Shown in pieces: positions 8,586 through 17,029 of a DNA stretch of 64,000 nucleotides (its first letter is position 1; the number at the start of each line of letters is the position of its first letter). Source of the stretch: Oscillospiraceae bacterium (GTDB taxonomy: Bacteria; Bacillota; Clostridia; Oscillospirales; Ruminococcaceae); the NCBI GenBank assembly GCA_009781425.1, contig WQYC01000002.1, forward strand, positions 1-64,000, written 5' to 3'. A program made the translations under genes and the position numbers. Below the pieces are notes generated by a model. It was given only the letters and a program-made list of their open reading frames with translations. It had not been told where the DNA came from and made no database searches.

Positions 8586-9905
8586 TTATTGCATTTTAAT
8601 TAGTTCTAGTAACGCTTCTCTTGTGTTTCCCGCCTGCCCTGTGATTACTTTATCGAGTAAATCGCGCAGCTTTGCACCAATTTCCTCGCCTTTATAACCA
8701 AGCTCTGTTAAATCATCGCCGTTCAGTGCAAGGCTTCCGAGCGTGAAACATTCGCCGCTCCGGGCTATTTCACGCGCTTTTTCAATTACATCGCGGTGCT
8801 TTTTTATTTCCGCTTTTACGAAGTCTGCCTTCGCGCTGTCGTCTGCGATTTGCACCTCGCAAAGCTTCAATAATGTGTCAAGCCCGAATCTGTTCAGCAG
8901 TTTTTTTACGCTGATATTATCGGCTTCTAAATCATCATTATGGCTCGCAACGAGCAGCTTTATTTTATTAATCGCCGCAGTGTCATAACGCAGGCGGCGC
9001 ATTGCACGTTCGGCAATCTCCGCGCTTTTCGCAGCGTGACCCTTGAAGCTTCCGTAATTATTAACAAGCTTGAAACACTCGGGCTTCGCAATATCATGAA
9101 AGAACATCGCAAGCCGCAGAACCCGTTCTCTCGGAACAGCCGAAACAGTCTTCGCGATATGCGTCAAAACGTCGTAAGTATGATATTTATTTCGCTGGTC
9201 AAAGCCCGCACAAGCTATAATTTCCGGGAAGCTAACGCCTAAAACGTCGTAGTACTCGCAAATAATTTTCTCTGCGTGCTCCCCGAGCAAAAGCCTGTCG
9301 AACTCAACGCGGACTCGCTCGGGTGCAATTTTATGCAGATTTTCTTTTAAAGCGCGAATAGCTTTTTCGGTTTCCTCTTCGCAGACAAGCCCGCGCTCCG
9401 ACATAAACCGCAACGCGCGCATTATGCGTAAAGCGTCTTCATTAAAGCGTTTTTCGGGTTCGCCGACACAGCGCAGTATTTTATCCTTTAAGTCCTGCTC
9501 GCCGCCGAAAACGTCAATCAAGCCTGTCTTTTCGGAATACGCCATCGCGTTGACCGTGAAGTCCCGCCGTGATAAATCCGCTTCCAAGTCCCGCGTAAAC
9601 GTAACATTATCGGGGCGACGGCTGTCGGTGTAAACGCCGTCAGTTCTAAAGGTAGTTATTTCGATTTTGCTCTTGTCAGACTCGGTAATAACCGCAATTG
9701 TCCCGTGTTTTTCGCCTATATCAACGATTCTGCAGTCATGAAAAACTTCTTTGATTTCTTCGGGGACCGCGCTTGTCGCAATGTCGTAGTCGGGCGGCGT
9801 TAAGCCGCACAAGCTGTCACGTACACAGCCGCCAACAACGTAAGCCTCACGACCTGCAGCTTCAAGGCGCGCAATTATTTTTTTTACATTATCGGGTAGG
9901 TTCAT
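8586..9905 (-). CDS. cca: CCA-adding tRNA nucleotidyltransferase (class II) with HD domain
   Basis: The 439-residue protein carries the polymerase beta-superfamily head VVGGCVRDSL with the metal-binding DYDIATSA, the class II RRDFTVNAMAY motif, the R-x2-RAxRF neck region (ALRIMRALRF) and a C-terminal HD phosphohydrolase-like domain (FFHDIAKP, residues about 254-261). It adds or repairs the 3' CCA of tRNAs. This fits the tRNA-Lys gene in this window, which does not encode CCA. Its start overlaps the mtnA stop by 4 bases (ATGA), so the two are translationally coupled. Confidence 0.93.
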   Translation of the reverse strand: MNLPDNVKKIIARLEAAGREAYVVGGCVRDSLCGLTPPDYDIATSAVPEEIKEVFHDCRIVDIGEKHGTIAVITESDKSKIEITTFRTDGVYTDSRRPDNVTFTRDLEADLSRRDFTVNAMAYSEKTGLIDVFGGEQDLKDKILRCVGEPEKRFNEDALRIMRALRFMSERGLVCEEETEKAIRALKENLHKIAPERVRVEFDRLLLGEHAEKIICEYYDVLGVSFPEIIACAGFDQRNKYHTYDVLTHIAKTVSAVPRERVLRLAMFFHDIAKPECFKLVNNYGSFKGHAAKSAEIAERAMRRLRYDTAAINKIKLLVASHNDDLEADNISVKKLLNRFGLDTLLKLCEVQIADDSAKADFVKAEIKKHRDVIEKAREIARSGECFTLGSLALNGDDLTELGYKGEEIGAKLRDLLDKVITGQAGNTREALLELIKMQ

Positions 9906-10951
9906 CGTTTTTTCCTTATAATTGCTCTCAGCGAATCTTCGAAAGGCGGCTTTATAATGCCGTTTTCGGTTACAATCGCGGTGATTAATTCCGCAGGTGT
10001 GACGTCGAACGACGGGTTGTAAATTTTGAAGCTTTCGTTATCGGGCGCGAGTCGTTCGCGGAAATAGCCCGTGTGGATTTCCTCTCCGCCGCGCTCTTCA
10101 ATTACAATATCCTTACCGCTTTTGCAGTTTATGTCAAGCGTCGAGGTCGGGCAGAAAACATAAAAAGGAATCTTGTAGTGCTTCGCCAAAACCGCAACCA
10201 TACTTGTGCCGATTTTGTTCGCTGTGTCGCCGTTCGCCGCAACGCGGTCACAGCCGACAAAGCAAGCTTGAATCTTCCCCTCGCTCATAACTCTGCTTGC
10301 CATATTGTCGCAAATAAGCGTAGTATTTATACCCTCTTCCGAAAGCTCATACGCGGTGAGCCGCGCCCCCTGCATAAGCGGGCGGGTTTCACAGCAGTAG
10401 ACATTGAATCTATAGCCGCGCTCATTACCTAAAAAAATCCCGCCGAGCGCGGTTCCGTAGCGCGAGGTCGCAAGCGGACCCGCGTTACAGTAGGTCATGA
10501 TTCCCCAGTTATCTTTAACTAACTTCAGCGCGTATTCGGAAATGCTTCTGCAAACCACGACATCTTCATGCTGAAGCTGCCGACATTCATCACCGAGAGC
10601 TTTTAAAATATTTTCGCGCTTCTTCCCTGCTTTTTTGGCGCAGTTCATCATGCGCTCAAGCGCGTAGCTTAAATTCACCGCTGTCGGGCGGGTTGAATTA
10701 AGGTAGCTCTTGAGTTCTTTCAGCGTCCTTGAAAAGTCCGCATTCGCGGGGATACTTCGCGCCAGCACGTAAAGCGCGTAAGCCGCGAAAATCCCGATAG
10801 CAGGCGCGCCGCGAACCTGAAGCGTCATAATCGCTTCACGCATTTCCGCCGCTGTTGTGAGGCGCAAAACCTTAGCTTCACCGGGAAGCTTGGTTTGGTC
10901 AATGATTATGACCGCATTTTCATCGGGCGAAAGCTTAATATTGTCAAGCAC
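9902..10951 (-). CDS. mtnA: S-methyl-5-thioribose-1-phosphate isomerase
   Basis: The 349-residue protein has the eIF2B-related MtnA signatures RGAPAIG, TYCNAG, ETRPLMQGARLTAYEL and GCDRVAANGDTANKIGT, ending with NPSFDVTPAELI. It converts methylthioribose-1-phosphate to methylthioribulose-1-phosphate in the methionine salvage pathway. A related role on ribose-1-phosphate-type substrates is known for some homologues. The purine nucleoside phosphorylase two genes upstream could supply the sugar-1-phosphate. It overlaps the small Cse60-like gene by one base and cca by four. Confidence 0.93.
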   Translation of the reverse strand: MLDNIKLSPDENAVIIIDQTKLPGEAKVLRLTTAAEMREAIMTLQVRGAPAIGIFAAYALYVLARSIPANADFSRTLKELKSYLNSTRPTAVNLSYALERMMNCAKKAGKKRENILKALGDECRQLQHEDVVVCRSISEYALKLVKDNWGIMTYCNAGPLATSRYGTALGGIFLGNERGYRFNVYCCETRPLMQGARLTAYELSEEGINTTLICDNMASRVMSEGKIQACFVGCDRVAANGDTANKIGTSMVAVLAKHYKIPFYVFCPTSTLDINCKSGKDIVIEERGGEEIHTGYFRERLAPDNESFKIYNPSFDVTPAELITAIVTENGIIKPPFEDSLRAIIRKKR

Positions 10952-11148
10952 TATAACGCTTCCTCGTTTTCAATTACAAGCCCGTGCGCTTCATAAGTCA
11001 CCATGACTGAATACGCCATGTGAACGCTTGAGGTCACTGCCGTTGAAAACTGCATTTGAACTATGTCTATGTCTCTTTGCGCGATGAATCTGTTCACGTC
11101 TTTTTCAAGCTCGGCTGCCGCCGCTGATGTAAAAATTCTGATTTTCAT
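10951..11148 (-). CDS. Cse60-like small protein
   Basis: This 65-residue protein starts MKIRIFTSAAAAELEKDVNRF and ends with an alternating hydrophobic strand (YSVMVTYEA). The layout (short beta strand, helix, two strands) matches the Spore_Cse60 / DUF2758 family of small Firmicutes proteins, one of which is sporulation-controlled in Bacillus. Function is unknown. It sits between the purine nucleoside phosphorylase (20-bp gap) and mtnA (1-base overlap), so it is part of that operon. Confidence 0.7.
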   Translation of the reverse strand: MKIRIFTSAAAAELEKDVNRFIAQRDIDIVQMQFSTAVTSSVHMAYSVMVTYEAHGLVIENEEAL

Positions 11149-11168
11149 GTTTTCCCCCTGTTTTTTAT

Positions 11169-11993
11169 TTAAAATTTTTCAACTGCCGCTTTTACTAACT
11201 TCTTGAACAGCGGCGCGCTGTTGTCCGCCGCTTCCATGACTTCTGCGTGAGTCAGCGGATTGTCGGTCATTCCGCAGGCTAAGTTCGCGATAAATGAAAT
11301 CCCGCAGATTTTCATTCCCGCGTGATTTGCGACAATAGCCTCACACGCGGTGCTCATTCCTACTGCGTTTGCGCCGAGCGCGCGGAACATCTTTATTTCC
11401 GCCGGGCTTTCAAAGCTCGGGCCTGTCGCCTGAACATAAACGCCCTCGTGAAGCCCGATTCCGAGCTCTTTTGCAGTGTTTTGCACAACCGAGCGAAGCT
11501 CCTTGTCATAAATCTCGCTCATATCAGGGAAGCGGGTGCCGAGCTCCGCGAAATTCTCGCCAATCAGCGGATTCGGCGTAAAGTTTGAAATTTGGTCGGT
11601 TATAAGCATGAAATCGCCGGCTTTCATAGCGGAATCAATTCCGCCCGCCGCATTCGTAAGAAGCAGAAGCTCCGCTCCCATCAGCTTCATCAGCCGCACA
11701 GGAAGCACAACATCGCTCATGCAGTAGCCCTCGTAAAAATGCACGCGCCCCTGCATGACGACAACAGGGTTTTCGCCAATCCGCCCGAAAACGAAGCGCC
11801 CTTTGTGCCCGATGACCGTAGACTGCGGAAAACCGTCGATTTCGCTGTAGTCAATCGTTGCGGCGGCATCGATTTCATCGGCGAGCGCACCGAGCCCCGA
11901 ACCGAGGATAATAGCAACCTTAGGCTTGAAAGGTATTTTGAATTTAATGCTGTCATAGCACTTATTGAGTTTTTCGATTGGGGTCATGCTCAT
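11169..11993 (-). CDS. punA: Purine nucleoside phosphorylase (trimeric class)
   Basis: The 274-residue protein matches the PNP/MTAP class I family: phosphate loop GSGLGALADEI, GRVHFYEGY, NAAGGI and the purine-binding segment GPSFESPAEIKMFRALGANAVGMST. It cleaves purine (deoxy)ribonucleosides with phosphate to give base and ribose-1-phosphate. The length fits trimeric enzymes. GGAG lies 7-9 bases before the ATG at 11993. It is the first recognisable gene of the leftward cluster running to pyrB. Specificity for methylthioadenosine instead of guanosine/inosine cannot be excluded, and mtnA downstream keeps that option open. Confidence 0.92.
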   Translation of the reverse strand: MSMTPIEKLNKCYDSIKFKIPFKPKVAIILGSGLGALADEIDAAATIDYSEIDGFPQSTVIGHKGRFVFGRIGENPVVVMQGRVHFYEGYCMSDVVLPVRLMKLMGAELLLLTNAAGGIDSAMKAGDFMLITDQISNFTPNPLIGENFAELGTRFPDMSEIYDKELRSVVQNTAKELGIGLHEGVYVQATGPSFESPAEIKMFRALGANAVGMSTACEAIVANHAGMKICGISFIANLACGMTDNPLTHAEVMEAADNSAPLFKKLVKAAVEKF

Positions 11994-12005
11994 AATTAAT
12001 CTCCT

Positions 12006-12653
12006 TTATTTAAAAATTTGAATGTTTTTAATCATTTCATCAAACATCGCGCTTTCATCTTCTCTGCTCATTTCGGGCTCAGCTTCAAGCCTAAAGGGTT
12101 CAAAACTGATTTTCAAAATATTCTCACCATCAACAATGAAATAGTCATAGCTGCGCTGAATCAAAAGCTCTTCAAGGTACGGAGCAAACGATTCGTTACT
12201 CTCCAATTGTTCTTCCATGAAATCATTCATAACAACATTAAATTTATAAATATCGTAGCCGCGCACAGACTCTAATATTTCAAAGCCTCTGCCTATGCCT
12301 GAACCTGTAAATCCAAAAAACATCACATGAGAAACATCTAAAACATTATCGGCAGTAATTTCCCCATGATAAAATTTTTCTTCTACATTTTCGTTATACC
12401 AGCGCGCTAAAGGCTGAAAAATATCCTCGCCGACAACCAATTCAATTGGGTAGCTTTCGTCCGCCGGCAGCGGCATTACTGCCGTCAGATAGCCGTCGTA
12501 AGGCATTTCGGGTGTTATATACGCGCTTGGGTATTCATAAAGCGGTATTTCAATGCGAATGTTGTTAGATGCAGATTCTGTTTCCGGTGCAGTTTCACTG
12601 CACGCCGAAAAAAGAAAAACCACAAATATCAATAAAACAATATATTTTTTCAT
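12006..12653 (-). CDS. Hypothetical lipoprotein
   Basis: The start is moved from the ORF-track position to the ATG at 12653, which follows AAAGGAGACACC and gives a clean lipoprotein signal: MKKYIVLLIFVVFLFSAC, with the lipobox FSAC. The mature 198 residues are soluble with no recognised domain; the middle shows alternating beta strands. It would be anchored to the outer face of the membrane. It lies just downstream of the TIR gene's terminator and 12 bp upstream of the purine nucleoside phosphorylase. I do not recognise a family. Confidence 0.75.
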   Translation of the reverse strand: MKKYIVLLIFVVFLFSACSETAPETESASNNIRIEIPLYEYPSAYITPEMPYDGYLTAVMPLPADESYPIELVVGEDIFQPLARWYNENVEEKFYHGEITADNVLDVSHVMFFGFTGSGIGRGFEILESVRGYDIYKFNVVMNDFMEEQLESNESFAPYLEELLIQRSYDYFIVDGENILKISFEPFRLEAEPEMSREDESAMFDEMIKNIQIFK

Positions 12654-12733
12654 GGTGTCTCCTTTCGTTTCAAAGCTAACTTTAATTATACTATTTTTTG
12701 CGGCTTTTGTCAATAAAACATTTCAAACATTAA

Positions 12734-12766
12734 AAAACCGCCCGAACTTAATGTTCAAGCGGTTTT
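12734..12766 (-). terminator. Terminator after the TIR gene
   Basis: Inverted repeat AAAACCGC / GCGGTTTT with an inner GAAC / GTTC stem. It ends the leftward TIR transcript and separates it from the lipoprotein gene. Confidence 0.75.
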
Positions 12767-12791
12767 CATCACAAATGATTATTTATGTGCG

Positions 12792-14444
12792 CTAATCTAC
12801 GCGCGTTTCAGTTCCGTGAAAATATACCGTAAAGGTTATGTTAGATGTTATTACTGTGTATTCGTTAACCGGTGTATTGCCCGCTAACCATTCGGTTCTA
12901 TAGGTTGTTATGTATAATATTTCATAAAACGGGGGTAAATGGAAGGTATCTATCCTCTCCTCATCATCCCGCCATGCATTCGGCAACATCCCCACCTGCT
13001 CACCGTGCCTGACTATTCTGCTGTTTTCTCCGGGCCAGTTAATTACGCCGCCGAAGGTTCCCAAAACGAATGAAACGGTATATTCTTTAAGAGAAAACCG
13101 TGCCTCCAAAGCGGTATTTGCCGTTGCCGCAAAAGTATAGCTCAAGCTGTCGCTTACTTTTGCGCCGCCGCTGTACCAGCCGTCAAAATTATGGCTTGCT
13201 TCGGCGTTTGCAATCACCGTAACCGATGAACCGTTATTAAATGCTCCGCCGCCGGAGGCTGAACCTCCTGTTCCCGCCGATACAGAAATATTGTGAGTTA
13301 CAGGCGGTGCTGTCGTTGTAACAGGCGGTGCGGTTGTCGTTGTTGTAACCGGTGATGCTGTTGTCGTTGTGACAGGCGACGATGCGGTTGTTGTTGTAAC
13401 GGGGCGCGTTGTTGTCGTTGTAACAGGGCGCGTTGTCGTTGTAACAGGGCGCGTCGTCGTTGTAACGGGGCGCGTTGTCGTCGTAACGGGGCGCGTTGTC
13501 GTCGTAACAGGCGGCACTGTCGTCGTTGTAATGGGGCGCGTTGTTGTAACAGGCGGTGCTGTCGTCGTTGTAACAGTCGGCGTCGTTGTTGTGACTGCGC
13601 GCTGTGTAGTAGTTGTTGTATTTGGGCGGGTGGTCGTAGTCGCGGCAGGTGCGGAATCCGCTTGAACTGCAGCGGCTGTAGTGGTTACGGGCGGGGCGGA
13701 TTCTTCTTGACTCTGCTCTGTGACTGTAACGAGCAGACTTTCTGTATCTTCGGGAATAAAATCATGCTCGGTTGAAGCTTGCTGTTCGTCGTATGCTTCG
13801 TTCGGTTCTCCCGCTGAAGAAGGCAGTTCTTTGCTTGCCGGTTTATCATCTCTCACATATAAAATCTGAGTAATATTATCGCCCTGTCCTAAAAGCGTAA
13901 CGATACCGACTGCCAAAACAACGGTAAGAGCAAGCACGCCAATGACAGCTGAAACCACCTTTGCTATTTTAAATATCAGTTTTTTCATTCTTTTAGGGGA
14001 GCTTTGAAGAAATTTATCTGCCAAGCGGTCTATAACAGCTTCAAAAAACTCGCTGTTGCTGGCAGAAACACCGTTTTGCATTCGCAATATTTCTATGTCC
14101 TCCGGCAAAGCCTCAGGCCATTCAAAGCCCCTCAGCATAACCGGAACAACATTTTTACCCGCTTTATAAGCGTGAGATATTTCTTTATGTACCCAGTCGC
14201 CCTCATTGATACAGCGGTCAAGACAGCCTGCCGAGCATACAAGCACAAAATCCGTACACCCGTCAATAATTTCCAACAGTTTATCATTGAAGGTGCCGGC
14301 GTTTAAATTCTCCACATCTAAAAAAACACGGTATCCTTTTTCAGCGAGCCTGTCGCGCAGAAGGATAGCCATCGCTTCTCCGCCGTCTCGTCTGTATGAA
14401 AGAAAAACATTATACTTCTTTGAATAATCAAGCTTACCCTGCAT
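12792..14444 (-). CDS. Membrane-spanning TIR-domain protein with Thr-rich stalk and outer repeat domains
   Basis: The ATG at 14444 follows GGAGGAATTATTT and is preferred to the upstream GTG, which lies in the tRNA remnant. Residues about 10-145 form a TIR domain (NVFLSYRRDGG; DVENLNAG). The putative NADase glutamate is E88 in WVHKE (W-x3-E). A basic segment and one membrane helix (about 160-186) follow, then an acidic linker, a Thr/Pro/Val stalk of RPVTTTT-type repeats (about 265-400), and two outer beta repeats: a bacterial repeat ending FDGWYSGG and an InlB-like repeat. The TIR would be cytosolic and the repeats outside, resembling a receptor. It is adjacent to the phage attachment site. 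No obvious own promoter is seen upstream. Confidence 0.85.
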   Translation of the reverse strand: MQGKLDYSKKYNVFLSYRRDGGEAMAILLRDRLAEKGYRVFLDVENLNAGTFNDKLLEIIDGCTDFVLVCSAGCLDRCINEGDWVHKEISHAYKAGKNVVPVMLRGFEWPEALPEDIEILRMQNGVSASNSEFFEAVIDRLADKFLQSSPKRMKKLIFKIAKVVSAVIGVLALTVVLAVGIVTLLGQGDNITQILYVRDDKPASKELPSSAGEPNEAYDEQQASTEHDFIPEDTESLLVTVTEQSQEESAPPVTTTAAAVQADSAPAATTTTRPNTTTTTQRAVTTTTPTVTTTTAPPVTTTRPITTTTVPPVTTTTRPVTTTTRPVTTTTRPVTTTTRPVTTTTTRPVTTTTASSPVTTTTASPVTTTTTAPPVTTTAPPVTHNISVSAGTGGSASGGGAFNNGSSVTVIANAEASHNFDGWYSGGAKVSDSLSYTFAATANTALEARFSLKEYTVSFVLGTFGGVINWPGENSRIVRHGEQVGMLPNAWRDDEERIDTFHLPPFYEILYITTYRTEWLAGNTPVNEYTVITSNITFTVYFHGTETRVD

Positions 14445-14463
14445 AAATAATTCCTCCACACTA

Positions 14464-14498
14464 ATAAAAAAGCGGTGGCGTGAAATTCCCACACCACT
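14464..14498 (-). terminator. Displaced terminator of tRNA-Lys
   Basis: On the minus strand a stem (GTGGTGTG paired with CACGCCAC, one mismatch) is followed by CTTTTTTATT. It lies right after the 3' remnant of tRNA-Lys at the left attachment site. It is best read as the original terminator of the tRNA gene, now 40 kb from the tRNA because the prophage inserted between them. Confidence 0.65.
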
Positions 14499-14516
14499 AC
14501 CCTGTTTGAATTTAAC

Positions 14517-14563
14517 ATGACCCACCCGCGACTCGAACGCGGGACACCCTGCTTAAAAGGCAG
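14517..14563. repeat. Left attachment repeat (tRNA-Lys 3' fragment)
   Basis: Exact copy of 55001-55047. It holds the last part of tRNA-Lys from the anticodon loop to the discriminator base plus one flanking base. Beyond 14563 the match stops at once. It is not a functional tRNA. Confidence 0.93.
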
Positions 14564-14612
14564 AGCTAAAACAACGCTTTAGCCGCATTGTTATTAGGTT
14601 TTGTGGTATATG

Positions 14613-14631
14613 TGACTACTATTTTGACTAC
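14613..14631 (+). promoter_or_regulatory. Left integrase arm-type sites
   Basis: Two TGACTAC direct repeats (14613 and 14625) have a 12-bp period. The same pair with the same period occurs near the right end at 54886 and 54898. Together they look like the two arms of attP around the tRNA core. Inference from repeat placement. Confidence 0.55.
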
Positions 14632-14636
14632 TACAA

Positions 14637-15755
14637 TTAAACAATTGCAAGTTTATTTTTCATTAAAAAATCATCTAATTTGCTCATAGAATTTTTCTTA
14701 AACTGCTTATCAAGATGTGTATAAATTGCCATCGTAGTTTTTATGTCAGCGTGACCCGCCTGCTCTTTGGCGGTTAAAATATCAACGCCGGCAAAATACA
14801 TCATCGTTATAAACGTATGTCGTAACCAGTGAGCGGTAAACCTCGGAACTGCATCTGAACCATATTTTAATTTTAAATCGCTTAAATACTTTTCCCACAT
14901 CTTACGCCATGCCGACCTCGTCATTATTACTCCTCCGGCACTCGGGCATACTAAAAGCGACGTTCTTTTTTGAACCTTTAAAAATTCAACTAATAGTTGA
15001 GGAATAAAAACAACTCTCATGCCCGCTTTTGATTTTGTCATATACTTTAAGACCGGTTTTCCGTCTATCATTTCAACGGATTTATTTACATTAATCGTTT
15101 TATTCTTTAAATCTATATCAGACCACGTCAGAGGAATCAACTCACCTCGTCGCAGACCCGAAAACATCATAATCATAGCGGCAAGCTGTGCGCGGTGAGG
15201 CGTATCTGTTATAAAATTACGTTCATCTTCATTTAATGCTCGCTTTGTAACAGTCTCTGCCGCTTTAGGAATTTTTACGGAAGATGCAGGGTTATAATCT
15301 ATAACTCTGTTATCAATTGCGATTTTAAATACTGACTGAGCGACAATTTTTAAATCATTCAGAGTTTTTTTAGAATAAGGCTTACCCGTCTGTTCACAGG
15401 GTTCAGTTGCATAATGATTTATTAGATATTGTATATCTGAAGATTTTATTTTTGATATTTGCATATTATACAAAGGTTCAAGATTATCAATACGGTTAAA
15501 AATAGACAAAAACCAATTATGAGAGACTTCGAGTTTTTTAAAAGTAAGCCAACGTTCCGCCCAATCCTTAAAAGTATCATCTTGCGAGCCTACATCAATA
15601 CCCTTTTTCAATGATAATTTAAGCGCAAAAACCTTTTCGTCTACTTCTTTTTGAGATTTTCCGTAGACAAATTTATATTTAGAAACTCCATCATAAACAC
15701 CAAGATAAACTTTAGATTGAAAACGCCCGTCAGCTCGCTTTTTAAGTTTTGACAT
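14637..15755 (-). CDS. int: Phage tyrosine-recombinase integrase
   Basis: The 372-residue protein has an N-terminal Arm-type DNA-binding region, a SAM-like core-binding domain (about 60-160) and a tyrosine recombinase catalytic domain. The catalytic residues are visible: Arg in SGLRRGEL, the HWLRHTF box (H-x2-R), the second His in AGHADIKTT, and the Tyr in MAIYTH. It should integrate the phage into tRNA-Lys and, with an excisionase, excise it. It lies 73 bp inside the left repeat, in the usual place, and is transcribed towards the attachment site and hence towards the host TIR gene. Confidence 0.95.
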   Translation of the reverse strand: MSKLKKRADGRFQSKVYLGVYDGVSKYKFVYGKSQKEVDEKVFALKLSLKKGIDVGSQDDTFKDWAERWLTFKKLEVSHNWFLSIFNRIDNLEPLYNMQISKIKSSDIQYLINHYATEPCEQTGKPYSKKTLNDLKIVAQSVFKIAIDNRVIDYNPASSVKIPKAAETVTKRALNEDERNFITDTPHRAQLAAMIMMFSGLRRGELIPLTWSDIDLKNKTINVNKSVEMIDGKPVLKYMTKSKAGMRVVFIPQLLVEFLKVQKRTSLLVCPSAGGVIMTRSAWRKMWEKYLSDLKLKYGSDAVPRFTAHWLRHTFITMMYFAGVDILTAKEQAGHADIKTTMAIYTHLDKQFKKNSMSKLDDFLMKNKLAIV

Positions 15756-15759
15756 ATTT

Positions 15760-15930
15760 TCACCCGCCTTTACATTCTTTCGCCTTTAATAAGCACACAT
15801 CTATCCGCGCCCGCGGACATTCTTCTCTATAATAACAATTCGAGTTGTCAGAATCCGCGTTATACCACTTTTCTAAGTACGAGCAGTATACTTTAGGCGT
15901 TCGGGGTTGATGAAATTCTGTTTTAATCAT
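15760..15930 (-). CDS. Small hypothetical phage protein
   Basis: A 56-residue ORF (MIKTEFHQPRT... ending KECKGG) too short for the ORF track. It contains four Cys in the second half (SNCYY, REECP, DVCLL, KECK) that could bind a metal. Its ATG overlaps the stop of the upstream gene within AATGATTAA, suggesting translational coupling. It lies between the coiled-coil protein and integrase. Function unknown. Confidence 0.55.
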   Translation of the reverse strand: MIKTEFHQPRTPKVYCSYLEKWYNADSDNSNCYYREECPRARIDVCLLKAKECKGG

Positions 15931-16564
15931 TTAATTTAAAGTAAACCCTCGAACCTTCTTTATATTTTTTTACTTCGTTTAATTGAGAAAGCTCATTCAA
16001 AATTTTTAAAATATCATTTTTCATATTTTCATCATATAACTTCAATAAATCAACTTGAGAAATACTCTTATATTCTATTACTCGCTGTTTAACTTCTTTT
16101 CTTAACTTATTAATCTGTTTTCGTTTTTCAGTAAATTCTTTATAAGCAATCATTAAATCTTCGTATTCATTTTCCATAAATTCTTCATATCCCTCTAATA
16201 AATCATCATATCTACTTTGGATTTCTTCTTCAAAATATGAATCTCCACCTATATTTGAATCGCAAAAATATTTAAACTCCTCATAAAGGTCAATAGCTTT
16301 TTGATATTGCTTTTCTATAGTTTCAGGGTTAGTTATACCTTCACCATAAGAAATATTAGATTCAGCTTTCCATAATTTATTATCCCATTTTTGAAGCTCC
16401 TTCTTATGTTCATCCTCAAAATTAAAAAGGTCAATAGTTTCTCTCGATAACGAATAATTGTGAGGGGTTTTATTATTTCGATTCATATATTTATTGTTAT
16501 CATTTATAATTCCCACAATCAAACAAACAACAAAGATAACACCTATAATTATTAACCATTCCAT
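15923..16564 (-). CDS. Hypothetical membrane-anchored coiled-coil protein
   Basis: I do not recognise this 213-residue protein. It has one N-terminal membrane helix (LIIIGVIFVVCLIVGII) followed by a highly charged, Glu/Lys-rich region predicted to be long helices or coiled coil. It is AT-rich relative to the host. It lies downstream of immA in the lysogeny strand, so it may be expressed in the lysogen; small membrane proteins in this position often act in superinfection exclusion, but nothing in the sequence proves that. The start has AGAGGT upstream. Confidence 0.65.
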   Translation of the reverse strand: MEWLIIIGVIFVVCLIVGIINDNNKYMNRNNKTPHNYSLSRETIDLFNFEDEHKKELQKWDNKLWKAESNISYGEGITNPETIEKQYQKAIDLYEEFKYFCDSNIGGDSYFEEEIQSRYDDLLEGYEEFMENEYEDLMIAYKEFTEKRKQINKLRKEVKQRVIEYKSISQVDLLKLYDENMKNDILKILNELSQLNEVKKYKEGSRVYFKLND

Positions 16565-16579
16565 TACAATATACCTCTA

Positions 16580-16598
16580 CCGCCCGTCATTCGGGCGG
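16580..16598. other. Intergenic hairpin between immA and the membrane protein
   Basis: CCGCCCG (16580-16586) pairs with CGGGCGG (16592-16598) around a 5-base loop. On the plus strand a T-rich tract follows; on the minus strand none does. It could stop transcription arriving from the left or act as an mRNA processing or stability hairpin in the leftward operon. Confidence 0.5.
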
Positions 16599-16606
16599 TT
16601 ATTTTT

Positions 16607-17029
16607 TTATTCCATAAACTCCATTTGAAAATGTATGTTCATTATCCTCTTCATATACTCAACCGTCACACCGAAATGCTCCGCAAACTCCCATATCTCG
16701 GTTAAGCCCTCACGCTTATTCGCCTTAACTATATCATACTTAGTGATTTTATTCTCGGTAACATACCTATCAGCCCTGCGCTCAAGCTTCCCGCGCATAA
16801 GCGGAGAAGTACTCGCATTATAAAAAGTATGAGTTTCACAATGCCCCTGCTCGTGAAGCAATACAGATTTTAACTCGGCAGAGGTTTCAAACTGTCTTTT
16901 ATCAAGCCCGATTGAACGCGCGCCGTCTTCTTGGCATATTGAAACGGCTCTTATATCCTCAAATTGAAAATCATCTATATCTATTCCGCTCTCGTCTAAT
17001 TCGTTGATAATTACTTCGATGTCATTCAT
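16607..17029 (-). CDS. ImmA/IrrE-family metallopeptidase
   Basis: The 140-residue protein has the zinc-protease motif HEQGH (H-E-x-x-H, in SVLLHEQGHCETH) and a downstream ERRADRY segment that can give the third ligand, as in the ImmA/IrrE (DUF955) family. In ICEBs1 and several phages ImmA cleaves the ImmR-type repressor on induction. Here it follows the repressor gene with a 4-base overlap, the classic ImmR-ImmA arrangement, so repressor cleavage is the likely role. A second member of the family is at 31224. Confidence 0.88.
   Translation of the reverse strand: MNDIEVIINELDESGIDIDDFQFEDIRAVSICQEDGARSIGLDKRQFETSAELKSVLLHEQGHCETHTFYNASTSPLMRGKLERRADRYVTENKITKYDIVKANKREGLTEIWEFAEHFGVTVEYMKRIMNIHFQMEFME

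Noticed and set aside
13380-13620. Short tandem repeats that could suggest a CRISPR array or VNTR locus
   Set aside because: They are the codons of the Thr/Pro/Val stalk of the TIR protein, with no spacer structure and an intact reading frame; the plus-strand ORF 13369-13665 is its shadow.
14517-14563. A second tRNA-Lys gene
   Set aside because: Only the 3' part of the tRNA is present; the sequence diverges beyond the anticodon loop, so it is an attachment-site fragment.
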